Source: Oceanospirillum maris DSM 6286 (lineage in GTDB: Bacteria; Pseudomonadota; Gammaproteobacteria; Pseudomonadales; Halomonadaceae). From it: a stretch of DNA of 64,000 nt. The notes below the pieces were generated by a model. That model saw nothing but the letters and a program-made list of their open reading frames with translations, had not been told where the DNA came from and made no database searches. Both the position numbers and the translations under genes were made by a program. Shown in pieces: positions 9,458-18,080 of this stretch; within the stretch, counting starts at the first letter, position 1, and the number at the start of each line of letters is the position of its first letter. The stretch spans positions 1 through 64,000 of the forward strand of contig NZ_AUGW01000007.1 of assembly GCF_000422865.1 (NCBI RefSeq), written 5' to 3'.

Positions 9458-10255
9458 ATGCACTCACATCCTGCTCCAGCGGTTACTCTCGTCCTAGCCG
9501 GACACGATCCTTCAGGCGGCGCGGGCATTCAGGCTGATATCGAGAGTATTCGCGCACTTGGCGGTTACCCAGCCACGGTGATTACCGCGACAACCACTCA
9601 AAACAGCCATAATGTGCAAGGTATTCACCCTGTTAATGCCAACGACTTAATCGCTCAAGCTCGTATGATTCTGGATGACCTTCCTATCTCCGCGATAAAA
9701 ATCGGCTTGCTAGGTAATATCGAAAACATTGAAGCAATTCATACACTCCTGAGAGACCATCCAGATTTACCCGTTATTTTTGATCCTATTTTACAGGCCG
9801 GTGGCGGCAAAAAGCTGTCATCCCAAGAGATGATCGCCGCTATATCAGACCTACTACTACCTTATACCACTCTACTAACACCCAATACCCAAGAGCTTAA
9901 ACAGCTTAGCCCTAATGCGGATTCTGTTGCGGCCCAAGCTCAACACTTAATCAACTTAGGCTGCCAACATATTGCTTTGACGGGAACCCATGCGGATACT
10001 CCAACGGTAATCAATAAGCTTTACGGCAGTCATGGAGAGATGCAACACAAAAGCTGGCCCAGACTCGCCGGTGATTATCACGGCAGTGGCTGTACTTTTG
10101 CCTCAGCCTGCGCCGCACTAATCTCCCAAGGGGCCGATATTTGTAACGCGGTTGAAATGGCTCAAAGTTTCACCTGGAAGAGCCTTGAAAGCGCCCATAA
10201 ATTAAGCGAAGGCCAATATCTACCTAATCGTTTCTTCTGGAGTGACCCAGCTTAG
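9458..10255 (+). CDS. thiD: Hydroxymethylpyrimidine/phosphomethylpyrimidine kinase
   Basis: Phosphorylates HMP and HMP-P to make the pyrimidine half of thiamine. The N-terminal LAGHDPSGGAGIQADI and the C-terminal GDYHGSGCTFASACAA anion-hole motif identify it. It has 265 residues. A GGGAG lies shortly before the ATG. It starts a thiD-thiE-hemL cluster as in Pseudomonas; no TPP riboswitch is visible upstream. Confidence 0.94.
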   Translation: MHSHPAPAVTLVLAGHDPSGGAGIQADIESIRALGGYPATVITATTTQNSHNVQGIHPVNANDLIAQARMILDDLPISAIKIGLLGNIENIEAIHTLLRDHPDLPVIFDPILQAGGGKKLSSQEMIAAISDLLLPYTTLLTPNTQELKQLSPNADSVAAQAQHLINLGCQHIALTGTHADTPTVINKLYGSHGEMQHKSWPRLAGDYHGSGCTFASACAALISQGADICNAVEMAQSFTWKSLESAHKLSEGQYLPNRFFWSDPA

Positions 10256-10300
10256 GCTCGGGAGCGAATACGTTTATTGTAATAACAACAGGGTATTTCT

Positions 10301-10957
10301 ATGGCCAGCCCCTCTCAGGCACGTTTTCTACAGGCATTAAAACACTCGATAATTTATGCCATTACCGACAGTAAACTGATGCCAGGTGAACAACTTTTTA
10401 GCAAAGCGGAGCAAGCACTTAAAGCGGGTATCGGCTGCCTGCAGTATCGCGAAAAGACCGCACACCCCGCCGACAAAAAAGCCAATGCTGAGCGCTTACT
10501 ACAACTTTGTCGCCAGTACCATACTCCGCTGATTATTAATGATGACCTTGAGCTTGCCTTAGCCATTGATGCTGACGGTGTTCATCTTGGACAAAGCGAT
10601 GGATCATTGGCCGAGGCTCGTCGTCAACTAGGTGTGGGTAAGATACTTGGAGCCACCTGTCATGCATCACTGGAATTAGCGCAACAAGCACAGAATGCAG
10701 GCGCAGATTATCTCGCTTTTGGTCGTTTCTTTACGTCCTCAACCAAGCCTGATGCAGCGCCAGCGCCACTGGCGCTCATTCAGCAGGCAAAAGCCCAATT
10801 AAGACGTCCCATTGTTGTTATTGGCGGTATCAATCAAAGCAATGTGCCTCAGGTACTGGAGCAAGGTGCCGATATGATTGCTGTAGTGGACAGTATTTTT
10901 CGCCATGACGACACTGAGCAAGCCATTAGCCAGCTGATGACCGATCAAAATCAATAG
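10301..10957 (+). CDS. thiE: Thiamine-phosphate synthase
   Basis: Joins HMP-PP and thiazole phosphate into thiamine phosphate. TIM-barrel signatures include LQYREKT near residue 48, INDDLELALAIDADGVHLGQSD and the C-terminal VVIGGINQSNVPQVLEQGADMIAVVDSIF phosphate-binding loop (first 20 residues of it are the most diagnostic). It has 218 residues and follows thiD by 45 bp, so the two are probably one operon. Confidence 0.94.
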   Translation: MASPSQARFLQALKHSIIYAITDSKLMPGEQLFSKAEQALKAGIGCLQYREKTAHPADKKANAERLLQLCRQYHTPLIINDDLELALAIDADGVHLGQSDGSLAEARRQLGVGKILGATCHASLELAQQAQNAGADYLAFGRFFTSSTKPDAAPAPLALIQQAKAQLRRPIVVIGGINQSNVPQVLEQGADMIAVVDSIFRHDDTEQAISQLMTDQNQ

Positions 10958-11117
10958 ATATTATTTTTTTGTCTTTCATAGAAGCTTGTGTATCAGAGGC
11001 ATTGTTTAATCGTATTCAATCTTTAATAAGACGCTGTGGCGCTGTATCCCATTGCCCAGCATAGGTATGATAAGTCCCATTAAATTCAGGGTTAAGCTCC
11101 CTGATATTAAACACCGT

Positions 11118-11158
11118 GTTTTGAACATCACTTATTCGCGTTTTGAACATCGCTTATT
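11118..11158. repeat. Two direct copies of a 19-bp sequence upstream of hemL
   Basis: GTTTTGAACATCACTTATT (11118) and GTTTTGAACATCGCTTATT (11140) differ at one base and are 22 bp apart, about two helical turns. Each carries TTGAAC, which resembles a -35. They lie 50-90 bp before the hemL start, where a regulator of haem synthesis could bind. The rest of the 253-bp thiE-hemL gap shows no gene. Confidence 0.6.
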
Positions 11159-11210
11159 ATAGTGTTGATATTCCGTCATTATTTTAGCAACAACCGTTAT
11201 AGGGAATCCT

Positions 11211-12500
11211 ATGTCTACGTCAGAACAGTTATTTGCCAATGCCCAAACCGTTATTCCCGGTGGCGTAAACTCTCCAGTACGTGCGTTCAAAGGCGTCGGC
11301 GGCACGCCTGTTTTTATCAAGCGTGCAAAGGGTGCCTATCTGTTTGACGAAGACGGCAATCAGTACATCGATTACGTGGGTTCTTGGGGGCCAATGATTG
11401 CAGGCCACGCCAACGAAACCGTATTAAAAGCAGTGCGCGACCGTCTTGATGATGGCATGAGCTTTGGTGCTCCAACAGAAATCGAAACCACCATGGCACA
11501 GCGTATCTGTAAGATCATGCCGAATATTGAGATGGTGCGCATGGTCAACTCTGGCACCGAAGCCACAATGAGCGCTATCCGCCTAGCCCGCGGCTATACC
11601 GGTCGTGACAAGATTGTTAAGTTTGAAGGTTGCTATCACGGTCATTCCGACTCCCTGTTAGTTAAAGCAGGTTCAGGTGCTCTAACCTTTGGCGAACCGA
11701 ACTCACCGGGGGTTCCTGCGTCACTGGCCGAACACACCATTACGCTAACCTACAATGATATCGACAACGTACGTGAGTGCTTCAAACAGATTGGTGATCA
11801 GATCGCCTGTATTATCGTAGAACCTGTAGCAGGTAACATGAACTGTATCCCTCCTCAACCGGGCTTTCTTGAATGTCTACGTGAGGTCTGCGATGAGAAC
11901 GGCACCGTTTTGATCTTTGATGAAGTTATGACCGGCTTCCGTGTCGCTCTAGGTGGTGCTCAAGAGCGTTTTAACATCAAGCCGGATCTGACAACCCTGG
12001 GTAAAATCATCGGTGGTGGTATGCCTGTTGGTGCTTTTGGTGGCAAAAAAGAGATTATGTCTCATATTTCTCCACTGGGGCCAGTCTATCAAGCGGGCAC
12101 CTTATCTGGCAATCCTCTGGCGATGGCCGCAGGTATCGCACTACTAGATATTATCAGCGAGCCAGGTTTTCACGATGCTCTCTTTGCCAAAGCAGACAAG
12201 CTATGCGCAGGCCTAGAAGCTGCCGCTAAAGAAGCCGGTGTACCTTTTATCACTCAGAAAGCTGGCGGCATGTTTGGTGTCTTCTTTACCGACAAACCCG
12301 CAGCAACCGGCTTCGCTGATGTTATGGAATGTAATAACAACCACTTCAATACTTTCTTCCACATTATGCTAAAAGAAGGTGTTTACTTGGCTCCAGCGTC
12401 CTATGAAGCAGGTTTTGTATCGTCAGCCCACAGCGATGACGATATCGAGAAAACCCTAGCTGCCGCACGCAAAGCCTTTGCGGCACTAAGTAAGTCGTAA
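11211..12500 (+). CDS. hemL: Glutamate-1-semialdehyde 2,1-aminomutase
   Basis: PLP enzyme of the C5 haem pathway that turns glutamate-1-semialdehyde into 5-aminolevulinate. The PLP lysine is K265 in [35 protein letters not shown] and [11 protein letters not shown] are also conserved. Its 429 residues match the family. It is preceded by AGGGAA and an intergenic region with repeated TTGAAC elements. Confidence 0.96.
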   Translation: MSTSEQLFANAQTVIPGGVNSPVRAFKGVGGTPVFIKRAKGAYLFDEDGNQYIDYVGSWGPMIAGHANETVLKAVRDRLDDGMSFGAPTEIETTMAQRICKIMPNIEMVRMVNSGTEATMSAIRLARGYTGRDKIVKFEGCYHGHSDSLLVKAGSGALTFGEPNSPGVPASLAEHTITLTYNDIDNVRECFKQIGDQIACIIVEPVAGNMNCIPPQPGFLECLREVCDENGTVLIFDEVMTGFRVALGGAQERFNIKPDLTTLGKIIGGGMPVGAFGGKKEIMSHISPLGPVYQAGTLSGNPLAMAAGIALLDIISEPGFHDALFAKADKLCAGLEAAAKEAGVPFITQKAGGMFGVFFTDKPAATGFADVMECNNNHFNTFFHIMLKEGVYLAPASYEAGFVSSAHSDDDIEKTLAAARKAFAALSKS

Positions 12501-12507
12501 AGTCGTA
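12492..12507. repeat. 8-bp tandem duplication over the hemL stop codon
   Basis: AAGTCGTA occurs twice head to tail and spans the hemL TAA. It is one of several short tandem duplications in the window. Confidence 0.6.
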
Positions 12508-12621
12508 AGTAACAAGTAGCAAAATAGGCTATTGAGTAAGCTAACGTCCCTTAACGCACTAAAACCTGATTTAGAACCAAGGGACGCTAGCCCTGAAAAT
12601 CAAATTATAAGGAGATCGCCC

Positions 12622-14232
12622 ATGAGCCAACAGCTAATTGAGGCGCTTCAGAACCCAGACCTGTACGACCACGGCACTGGGGAGTTTAAACTGTATCAAA
12701 CCCATATATCTTGGGTGCTGCTTACTGGCGATTACGCCTACAAAATTAAAAAGCCGATGGATTTTGGCTTCTTGAATTTCTCTACCTTAGAAAAGCGTAA
12801 GTTCTTCTGTCAGCAAGAAGTGGTACTGAACAAACGCCTAGCACCGGAGCTTTACTTAGATGTCGTCCCGATCTCTGGTAGCGAAGATGCTCCGCGCCTA
12901 GGTGATGATTCCGCACCTTTTGAATACGCCATCCGCATGAAGCAATTTGATGGGGATCGCCTGCTCAGCAACCTACAGGCTGAAGGTGCAGTAACCAGTA
13001 CTCACATTGAGTCTCTAGCACAGCAGACTGCTGATTTTCATAGCCAGATTCGCCAAGCCGATGAAAGCATGACCCTTGGTGATCCTGCAGAAGTGCTTGC
13101 ACCAGCTCAGCAGAATTTTGATCAGATCCGTGAGATGCTGACCGATAAAGCGGCTCTCAATCAACTGAGTCAGCTAGAAGGATGGATGCAAGACACCTTC
13201 GCCCGACTCGAACCATTATTCGCCAAGCGCAAAGAAACTGGCATGATCCGAGAATGCCACGGTGATATTCATCTTGGTAATGTCGCTCTGATTGAAAGCG
13301 CCGATGGTGATAACGTCACCCTGTTCGACTGCATCGAGTTTAACGACGAATTCCGCTGGATTGATGTTATTTCAGACGCAGGTTTCTTGGTCATGGATCT
13401 AGAAGCTCGCGGTGAAGATAAGCTGGCTCGCCACTTTATCAATCAATATCTGGAACTAACGGGGGATTATCAAGGCATTCAGCTACTTCCGTTTTATAAA
13501 GCTTATCGAGCCTTGGTTCGAGCTAAAGTAACCCGCTTTATGCTGGCGGACCCGTCGATTGATGATGCCACACGTACGGCTTTTGAAGCCGACTACCAAC
13601 GCTATATCGACCTTGCTGAATCCTATACTGTTTTTGAGCAGCCCTTTATGCTGATCACCCACGGTGTTTCAGGTTCAGGCAAAAGCTCAATCAGTCGTGC
13701 GGTGATACAGGAATTAGGGGTTATCCGTATTCGTTCTGATGTTGAGCGCAAACGCCTATTTGGCCTAACCGGCGATCAAAGCAGTCATTCAGAGCTGAAT
13801 GAAGGTATTTATACGCCAGAAGCCACTCAGCAAACCTATATCACACTCGCTCAGCTGGCTGATTGCGTTATTCACTCCGCAACACCTGTGATTATTGATG
13901 CCACCAACTTAAAACGTTGGCAGCGTGATGCCTTACGTGATAAAGCCGAGCAGCTGGGGGTTCCTGCCTTGACGCTATCGTTCACCGCGAGCAAAGAAAC
14001 GCTAGAGCGTCGTATTAAAAAGCGCCTGACAACGGGTAACGATGCCTCTGAAGCAGATCTTGCTGTACTGCATAAACAGCTAACAGAGCAAGACCCTATC
14101 GCTGAAGATACAGAGCAAGACCCTATCGCTGAAGATGAAGCGGACTACACTGTAACCATTGATACCGATGAAGATAATGCCAGCCAAACACTACTGGCAA
14201 GTATTCGTCGTCAATTTGGTTTGCAACCCTAA
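12622..14232 (+). CDS. Fused aminoglycoside-phosphotransferase-like and P-loop kinase protein
   Basis: The N-terminal half resembles APH/ChoK-type kinases: CHGDIHLGNVAL supplies the catalytic Brenner motif and FDCIEFNDEFRWIDV the metal-binding DxE region. The C-terminal third is a Zeta/gluconate-kinase-like P-loop ATPase with Walker A GVSGSGKSS. Both active sites look intact; the substrate is unknown. The ATG at 12622 has AAGGAG 7 bp upstream, giving 536 aa; an earlier TTG would add 30 residues. The acidic C-terminal linker contains a perfect 9-residue duplication. Confidence 0.85.
   Translation: MSQQLIEALQNPDLYDHGTGEFKLYQTHISWVLLTGDYAYKIKKPMDFGFLNFSTLEKRKFFCQQEVVLNKRLAPELYLDVVPISGSEDAPRLGDDSAPFEYAIRMKQFDGDRLLSNLQAEGAVTSTHIESLAQQTADFHSQIRQADESMTLGDPAEVLAPAQQNFDQIREMLTDKAALNQLSQLEGWMQDTFARLEPLFAKRKETGMIRECHGDIHLGNVALIESADGDNVTLFDCIEFNDEFRWIDVISDAGFLVMDLEARGEDKLARHFINQYLELTGDYQGIQLLPFYKAYRALVRAKVTRFMLADPSIDDATRTAFEADYQRYIDLAESYTVFEQPFMLITHGVSGSGKSSISRAVIQELGVIRIRSDVERKRLFGLTGDQSSHSELNEGIYTPEATQQTYITLAQLADCVIHSATPVIIDATNLKRWQRDALRDKAEQLGVPALTLSFTASKETLERRIKKRLTTGNDASEADLAVLHKQLTEQDPIAEDTEQDPIAEDEADYTVTIDTDEDNASQTLLASIRRQFGLQP
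14083..14136 (+). repeat. Perfect 27-bp tandem duplication inside the kinase gene
   Basis: Two identical 27-bp copies each encode TEQDPIAED, in frame. The lack of any mismatch implies a recent slippage event. It lies in the acidic linker near the end of the kinase domain, so copy-number changes should be tolerated. Confidence 0.9.
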
Positions 14233-14296
14233 TTTATTGGGTTAGTAACACGGGTTCATTTGATTTCTAGTTTACGCCAGCCCTAAGGAGTCGGTT

Positions 14297-14644
14297 ATGA
14301 GTCAAGCACCACATGTATTGGATAACCTCCTCTATCGTTGCTTGCGAGATGAGGATATTGATGGCTTTAACCGTGCTCGCGCTGGCGGTGAACATTCAGA
14401 CCTACGCAGTGGCGATTTTCGCGGGTTAGACCTAAGAAACATGGATGCCCACGGTTTAGATCTCAGCAATGCGTATTTTCGCAGCGCTGATCTGCGAGGC
14501 ATCGATTTCAGTCACACTCGACTGGAAGGGGCTTCCATCGCACAGGCAAACATCTCTGGGTGTCTATTCCCTAAAGAGGTCTCCGCTGATGAACTGGTTA
14601 TGTCTCTTAATCACGGCACACGTATTCGTTATGATCGGCGCTAA
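14297..14644 (+). CDS. Pentapeptide-repeat protein
   Basis: Residues about 37-90 consist of A(D/N)Lxx repeats (for example DFRGLDLRNMDAHGLDLSNA), which fold into a right-handed quadrilateral beta-helix. It is 115 aa long, with AAGGAG before the ATG. Partner and function are unknown. The fold also occurs in gyrase-protecting proteins such as Qnr, but this one is much shorter and nothing here supports that role. Confidence 0.85.
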   Translation: MSQAPHVLDNLLYRCLRDEDIDGFNRARAGGEHSDLRSGDFRGLDLRNMDAHGLDLSNAYFRSADLRGIDFSHTRLEGASIAQANISGCLFPKEVSADELVMSLNHGTRIRYDRR

Positions 14645-14776
14645 AACAGGTCGCTAAAACCAATGCCGCCCCTGATCAGCTTTGACTGTCATCTTACTGT
14701 CATTCCTTGACACTAAAATGGCGTTGTCCGAACAGGGGTTATTAGTGTTCGAGGTTAGGCAACCAACCACTTTTTA

Positions 14777-14804
14777 GCCGTTTGCATTGCAAGCGGCTTT
14801 TTTA
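14777..14804 (+). terminator. Rho-independent terminator after the pentapeptide gene
   Basis: A 10-bp stem AGCCGTTTGC / GCAAGCGGCT (one G-U pair) with an ATT loop runs into TTTTTT. Confidence 0.8.
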
Positions 14805-14851
14805 ATTCTGCACTCGGCTTATTGCTCAGCAAGTCATTCGAGAGAAATAAG

Positions 14852-15181
14852 ATGTACGTACTCTGTGCTTTAGATGAAATCAAAAACAAAACGAGCAAAG
14901 GTTTTCAAACGCCGATAGGCTCTCTTTTCGCGGTAAAGAAGAAAGGCAAAATCTATCTTTATGCCAACGAATGCCCTCACATGGGTGTTGGCTTGGAATG
15001 GCAGCCAGACCAGTTTCTCGACAGCAGCAAACAATTGATTCAATGTGCGGTACATGGTGCTCAGTTTTTAATCGATTCAGGCCAGTGCATCCACGGCCCC
15101 TGCAGCGGCCAGAAATTACGAGCGGTTCCTTTTGAAATCAACGAGAACGATGAAATAATCCTTAGAGTCTCAAGCCGTTAG
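14852..15181 (+). CDS. Rieske [2Fe-2S] ferredoxin-like protein
   Basis: Small soluble Rieske protein of about 109 aa. The two cluster motifs are CPH in NECPHMGVG and CAVH in IQCAVHGAQF, followed by a proline/glycine-rich CIHGPCSG segment. It resembles the NirD/BphF ferredoxin class. The electron partner cannot be told from the neighbours. The ATG at 14852 is preferred over one 30 bp earlier because AGAGAAATAAG precedes it and it begins the domain. Confidence 0.85.
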   Translation: MYVLCALDEIKNKTSKGFQTPIGSLFAVKKKGKIYLYANECPHMGVGLEWQPDQFLDSSKQLIQCAVHGAQFLIDSGQCIHGPCSGQKLRAVPFEINENDEIILRVSSR

Positions 15182-15210
15182 CAGTATTCTAAATCTAGGG
15201 GCTATATAAC

Positions 15211-15993
15211 CTAAACAACAGGTGTCAGCACAGGAATAGCCTGTGTGAGTATGATCTCTTCCTCGCTGATTTTCGTTTGATACGCTAAAACCTCAACCCC
15301 TGCATCAAGGGCTTCCCGGAACGCTTTTCCGTAGGCAGGATCAATATGATCCGCCACCGAAAGTTGATGAATGCCGGTGTGGTTAACGCAAAATAGCAGC
15401 ACTGCCCGATGCCCTTCAGCGACCATCTGTTGTAACTCACGAAGATGCTTACGGCCACGCTCCGTTACCGCATCAGGGAAAAAACCGCACCCTTCACCAA
15501 AAGACGGATCAAGCAAGGTGGCACTTTTTACTTCCACATAACAATCAGGCAATCCCTTTTCTGTCAGTAAAAAATCAACGCGGCTATTCTCTGCCCCATA
15601 TTTTACTTCCGCCTTAATCGTCGCGTATGACGTCAGCTCACGAATCACCTTGGCGTGTAAGGCCTCTGCAACAACGCGGTTTGCCTGAGCCGTATTAACA
15701 CAGATCAGATCTCCCTCTGGCGTTTCTGACAGTTCCCATGTACAGGGGTATTTTCGCTTGGGATTACCAGAATCTGAAAACCATACCCGCCAACCCTCTC
15801 CCATACAGTTCTTCATTGAACCTGTATTCGGACAATGCAGGGTGATCTGGGCTTCTGGACTGAGTTCATCACCAATCTGAGGTGCCACACTATCCAAAAT
15901 AACACCAGCGGCGTCCTCAGGAATAACATCAGCCATAAAGCGCTTATAGCGTTTAATCAACAGGGCGGACTGTAACGGTGATGACCAGCGCAT
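15211..15993 (-). CDS. sfsA: SfsA family DNA/RNA nuclease-like protein
   Basis: Homologue of sugar fermentation stimulation protein A. Conserved segments include HCPNTGSMKNCMGEGWRVWFSDSG (the first 20 residues are most telling), NSRVDFLLTEKG and YVEVKSATL, which forms the nuclease-like D-ExK pattern. It is 260 aa, somewhat longer than E. coli SfsA (234). AAAGGAAAGG precedes the ATG. Position next to dksA is shared with many gammaproteobacteria. Confidence 0.93.
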   Translation of the reverse strand: MRWSSPLQSALLIKRYKRFMADVIPEDAAGVILDSVAPQIGDELSPEAQITLHCPNTGSMKNCMGEGWRVWFSDSGNPKRKYPCTWELSETPEGDLICVNTAQANRVVAEALHAKVIRELTSYATIKAEVKYGAENSRVDFLLTEKGLPDCYVEVKSATLLDPSFGEGCGFFPDAVTERGRKHLRELQQMVAEGHRAVLLFCVNHTGIHQLSVADHIDPAYGKAFREALDAGVEVLAYQTKISEEEIILTQAIPVLTPVV

Positions 15994-16011
15994 AACAAAC
16001 CTTTCCTTTAA

Positions 16012-16045
16012 CGTGTTTTTGGATTAAGCCTGTTTTTGAATAAAG
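16012..16045. repeat. 17-bp imperfect tandem duplication at the aminotransferase stop codon
   Basis: CGTGTTTTTGGATTAAG and CCTGTTTTTGAATAAAG lie head to tail with 14 of 17 bases equal. They span the end of the aminotransferase gene and its spacer to sfsA. Confidence 0.5.
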
Positions 16046-17202
16046 CGAGCGATACGGGTCACCGCTTCTTCCAGCTGTTCAATACTGGCAGCATAGGCAA
16101 AACGTACCGTGGTACGAGAACCTGCTATGCCAAAATCCAGTCCCGGTGTTGCCGCTACGCCTTCCTCTTCTAGCAGATCCTGACACCACTGAAAGCTATC
16201 ATCGGTCAAATGATCAATACCGGCATAGATATAAAAAGCACCTTCTGGGGTAACAGGAATCGACATACCCAAGGCCCGCAAGGCCGGTAATAGATAATCC
16301 CGGCGACGGGCAAACTCACTACGACGCTCTTCCAGCAACGCCAAGGTATCCGGTTGAAACGCCGCTAAAGCCGCATACTGGGAAGGAGTTGTAGCGGACA
16401 GAAATACATTCTGCGCCAGCTTTTCCAGCTCTCCCATGGCACATTCAGGGGCAACTAACCAGCCCAAACGCCAACCCGTCATACCAAAATATTTAGAGAA
16501 GCTGTTAATTACAAAAGCATCATCATTCACCGACAGAGCCGTTTGCGCTTCCACGCCATAGGTGAGACCTTGATAAATCTCATCGCAAATAAAGGCACCA
16601 TTTTTCTCACGAATAGCCTGACTAATCTCCGCAAGCTGTTCTAGGTTAACCAAAGTGCCGGTCGGATTAGAAGGCGTCGCTAACATAGCCGCACGGGTTT
16701 TATCTCCCCAGTGTTGTCGAATATGCTCTGCATTCAGCTGGAAGTGACTTTCTGCCCCGACCGGCATTAGCTGTGACTGGCCTTCAAACAGTCGCATAAA
16801 GTTGCGATTACAAGGATAAGTTGGATCAGCCATCATTACTTGATCCCCAGGATTCACCAGCAGCGCAGCCAACAGCAGCAAGGCACCAGATGCGCCAGGC
16901 GTCACAAGGATTCGGGCCGGATCAACATCAACACCGTAAGCTCGCTGGTAGTGCTTAGCGATAGCCTCTCTCAACGCTGGTATACCTGCTGCGGGCGTAT
17001 AGCCCGTGTGACCATCCTGTAGCGCCTGTCGACCCGCTTCAATCACCTGCGGTGGTGACGCAAAGTCCGGCTCGCCAATTTCCATATGAATAATATCTCG
17101 CCCTTCGGACTGCAACTGTCGCGCTCTTGCCAGTAAATCCATCACATGAAAAGGTGCAATATCCGCGACGCGGTTCGCCCATTGAAAATTCGACAGCGAC
17201 AT
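16024..17202 (-). CDS. Pyridoxal-phosphate aminotransferase, class I/II
   Basis: Fold-type I aminotransferase of 392 aa. The PLP lysine lies in INSFSKYFGMTGWRLGW; the substrate-carboxylate arginine lies in the C-terminal TTVRFAYA. SNPTGT and CDEIYQGL are also present. It resembles AspC/AlaA-like enzymes; the amino-acid substrate cannot be fixed from sequence. AGGAG lies 6 bp before the ATG, and three tandem repeats lie directly upstream. Confidence 0.88.
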   Translation of the reverse strand: MSLSNFQWANRVADIAPFHVMDLLARARQLQSEGRDIIHMEIGEPDFASPPQVIEAGRQALQDGHTGYTPAAGIPALREAIAKHYQRAYGVDVDPARILVTPGASGALLLLAALLVNPGDQVMMADPTYPCNRNFMRLFEGQSQLMPVGAESHFQLNAEHIRQHWGDKTRAAMLATPSNPTGTLVNLEQLAEISQAIREKNGAFICDEIYQGLTYGVEAQTALSVNDDAFVINSFSKYFGMTGWRLGWLVAPECAMGELEKLAQNVFLSATTPSQYAALAAFQPDTLALLEERRSEFARRRDYLLPALRALGMSIPVTPEGAFYIYAGIDHLTDDSFQWCQDLLEEEGVAATPGLDFGIAGSRTTVRFAYAASIEQLEEAVTRIARFIQKQA

Positions 17203-17216
17203 ACGCTACTCCTGAT

Positions 17217-17271
17217 TTAAGATGAGAAAGCTGACTTAAGATGAAAAAGCTGACCAAAGATAGAAAATGAC
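17217..17271. repeat. Three tandem 17-19-bp units upstream of the aminotransferase
   Basis: TTAAGATGAGAAAGCTGAC (17217) and TTAAGATGAAAAAGCTGAC (17236) differ by one base, and a degenerate third copy follows (17255-17271). They lie in the leader of the minus-strand aminotransferase, immediately upstream of its ribosome-binding site. Confidence 0.75.
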
Positions 17272-17286
17272 TGTTACACCGTAACA
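17272..17286. promoter_or_regulatory. Inverted repeat TGTTAC-ACC-GTAACA between the aminotransferase and dksA
   Basis: A 6-3-6 perfect inverted repeat sits in the 327-bp divergent gap. It shares half-sites with the palindrome upstream of crcZ (TGTTAC-C-GTAACA), but its spacing is 3 bp instead of 1 bp. The gap also holds an AAAAAGC/GCTTTTT hairpin at 17372-17396 and no convincing gene before dksA. Confidence 0.35.
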
Positions 17287-17529
17287 ACAGCCTAATATCA
17301 TAGAGAAAAGCCGCTCATTATGCAGCTCTAAACACCTTAATCGATGCCTCCATTCACTTAAAGAAACAATAAAAAAGCCATGTAAATTTGCTTTTTGTCG
17401 GCTTTTCCGCTAAATAAGCAATGCTTTCAAAAACGAGACAGATTATGTCCGTTGCTGAGGGTGCCAATGATGGACTATTTATCGGCGGGTATCCCCCAGG
17501 CCACCAATAACACAATATGGGGCAGTCGT

Positions 17530-17967
17530 ATGCCAGACAATGCAAATAACAACGAAGAGCTGAAACCATTTACTCCTTACCAAACAAAAGATGGTGAGGA
17601 TTATATGAGTGGTGATCAGCTTGAGCATTTCCGCCAGATTCTCCTGAAGTGGAAACAAGAGTTGATGGAAGAGGTTGACCGTACCGTTCAACATCTTCAA
17701 GAAGACGCGAACAACTTTGCTGACCCTGCTGACCGTGCCACTCAGGAAGAAGAATTCAGCCTAGAGCTGCGTACTCGTGATCGCGAGCGCAAGCTGATCA
17801 AAAAGATCAATGAAGCCTTGAACGATATTGATGAAGGTGATTACGGTTACTGTGAATCTTGCGGTATCGAAATCGGCATCCGCCGTTTGGAAGCTCGTCC
17901 TACAGCAACCTTATGTGTCGATTGCAAAACCTTAGCAGAAATCAAAGAACGCCAAATTGGCGGCTAA
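17530..17967 (+). CDS. dksA: RNA polymerase-binding transcription factor DksA
   Basis: Binds the RNA polymerase secondary channel and, with ppGpp, adjusts rRNA and amino-acid promoter activity. The coiled-coil tip DPADRATQEEEF has both key aspartates. The zinc finger has four cysteines (CESC ... CVDC). The start MPDNANNNEELKPF gives 145 aa, matching Pseudomonas DksA (~148). An in-frame extension of 45 codons has no family resemblance and is rejected. A strong terminator follows. Confidence 0.95.
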   Translation: MPDNANNNEELKPFTPYQTKDGEDYMSGDQLEHFRQILLKWKQELMEEVDRTVQHLQEDANNFADPADRATQEEEFSLELRTRDRERKLIKKINEALNDIDEGDYGYCESCGIEIGIRRLEARPTATLCVDCKTLAEIKERQIGG

Positions 17968-17989
17968 TCCTTAATACTGCTATGCAAAG

Positions 17990-18013
17990 AACCAGCTTCG
18001 GCTGGTTTTTTTA
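17990..18013 (+). terminator. Rho-independent terminator after dksA
   Basis: AACCAGC-TTCG-GCTGGTT stem with a stable tetraloop, then a run of T. Confidence 0.9.
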
Positions 18014-18043
18014 TGTCTCTTCTATCGCGATCACCAGCCACCG

Positions 18044-18075
18044 TTTGACGGAAGCCTAATTTGACGGGAGCCTAA
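18044..18075. repeat. 16-bp tandem duplication just before gluQ
   Basis: TTTGACGGAAGCCTAA and TTTGACGGGAGCCTAA lie head to tail with one mismatch, ending 5 bp before the gluQ start. The second copy contains GGGAG, so the duplication may have supplied or duplicated the ribosome-binding region. Confidence 0.75.
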
Positions 18076-18080
18076 ATAGG

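Noticed and set aside
17420-17509. 29-codon frame upstream of dksA as a leader peptide
   Set aside because: No ribosome-binding site, no regulatory codon run and no visible alternative hairpins tied to it.
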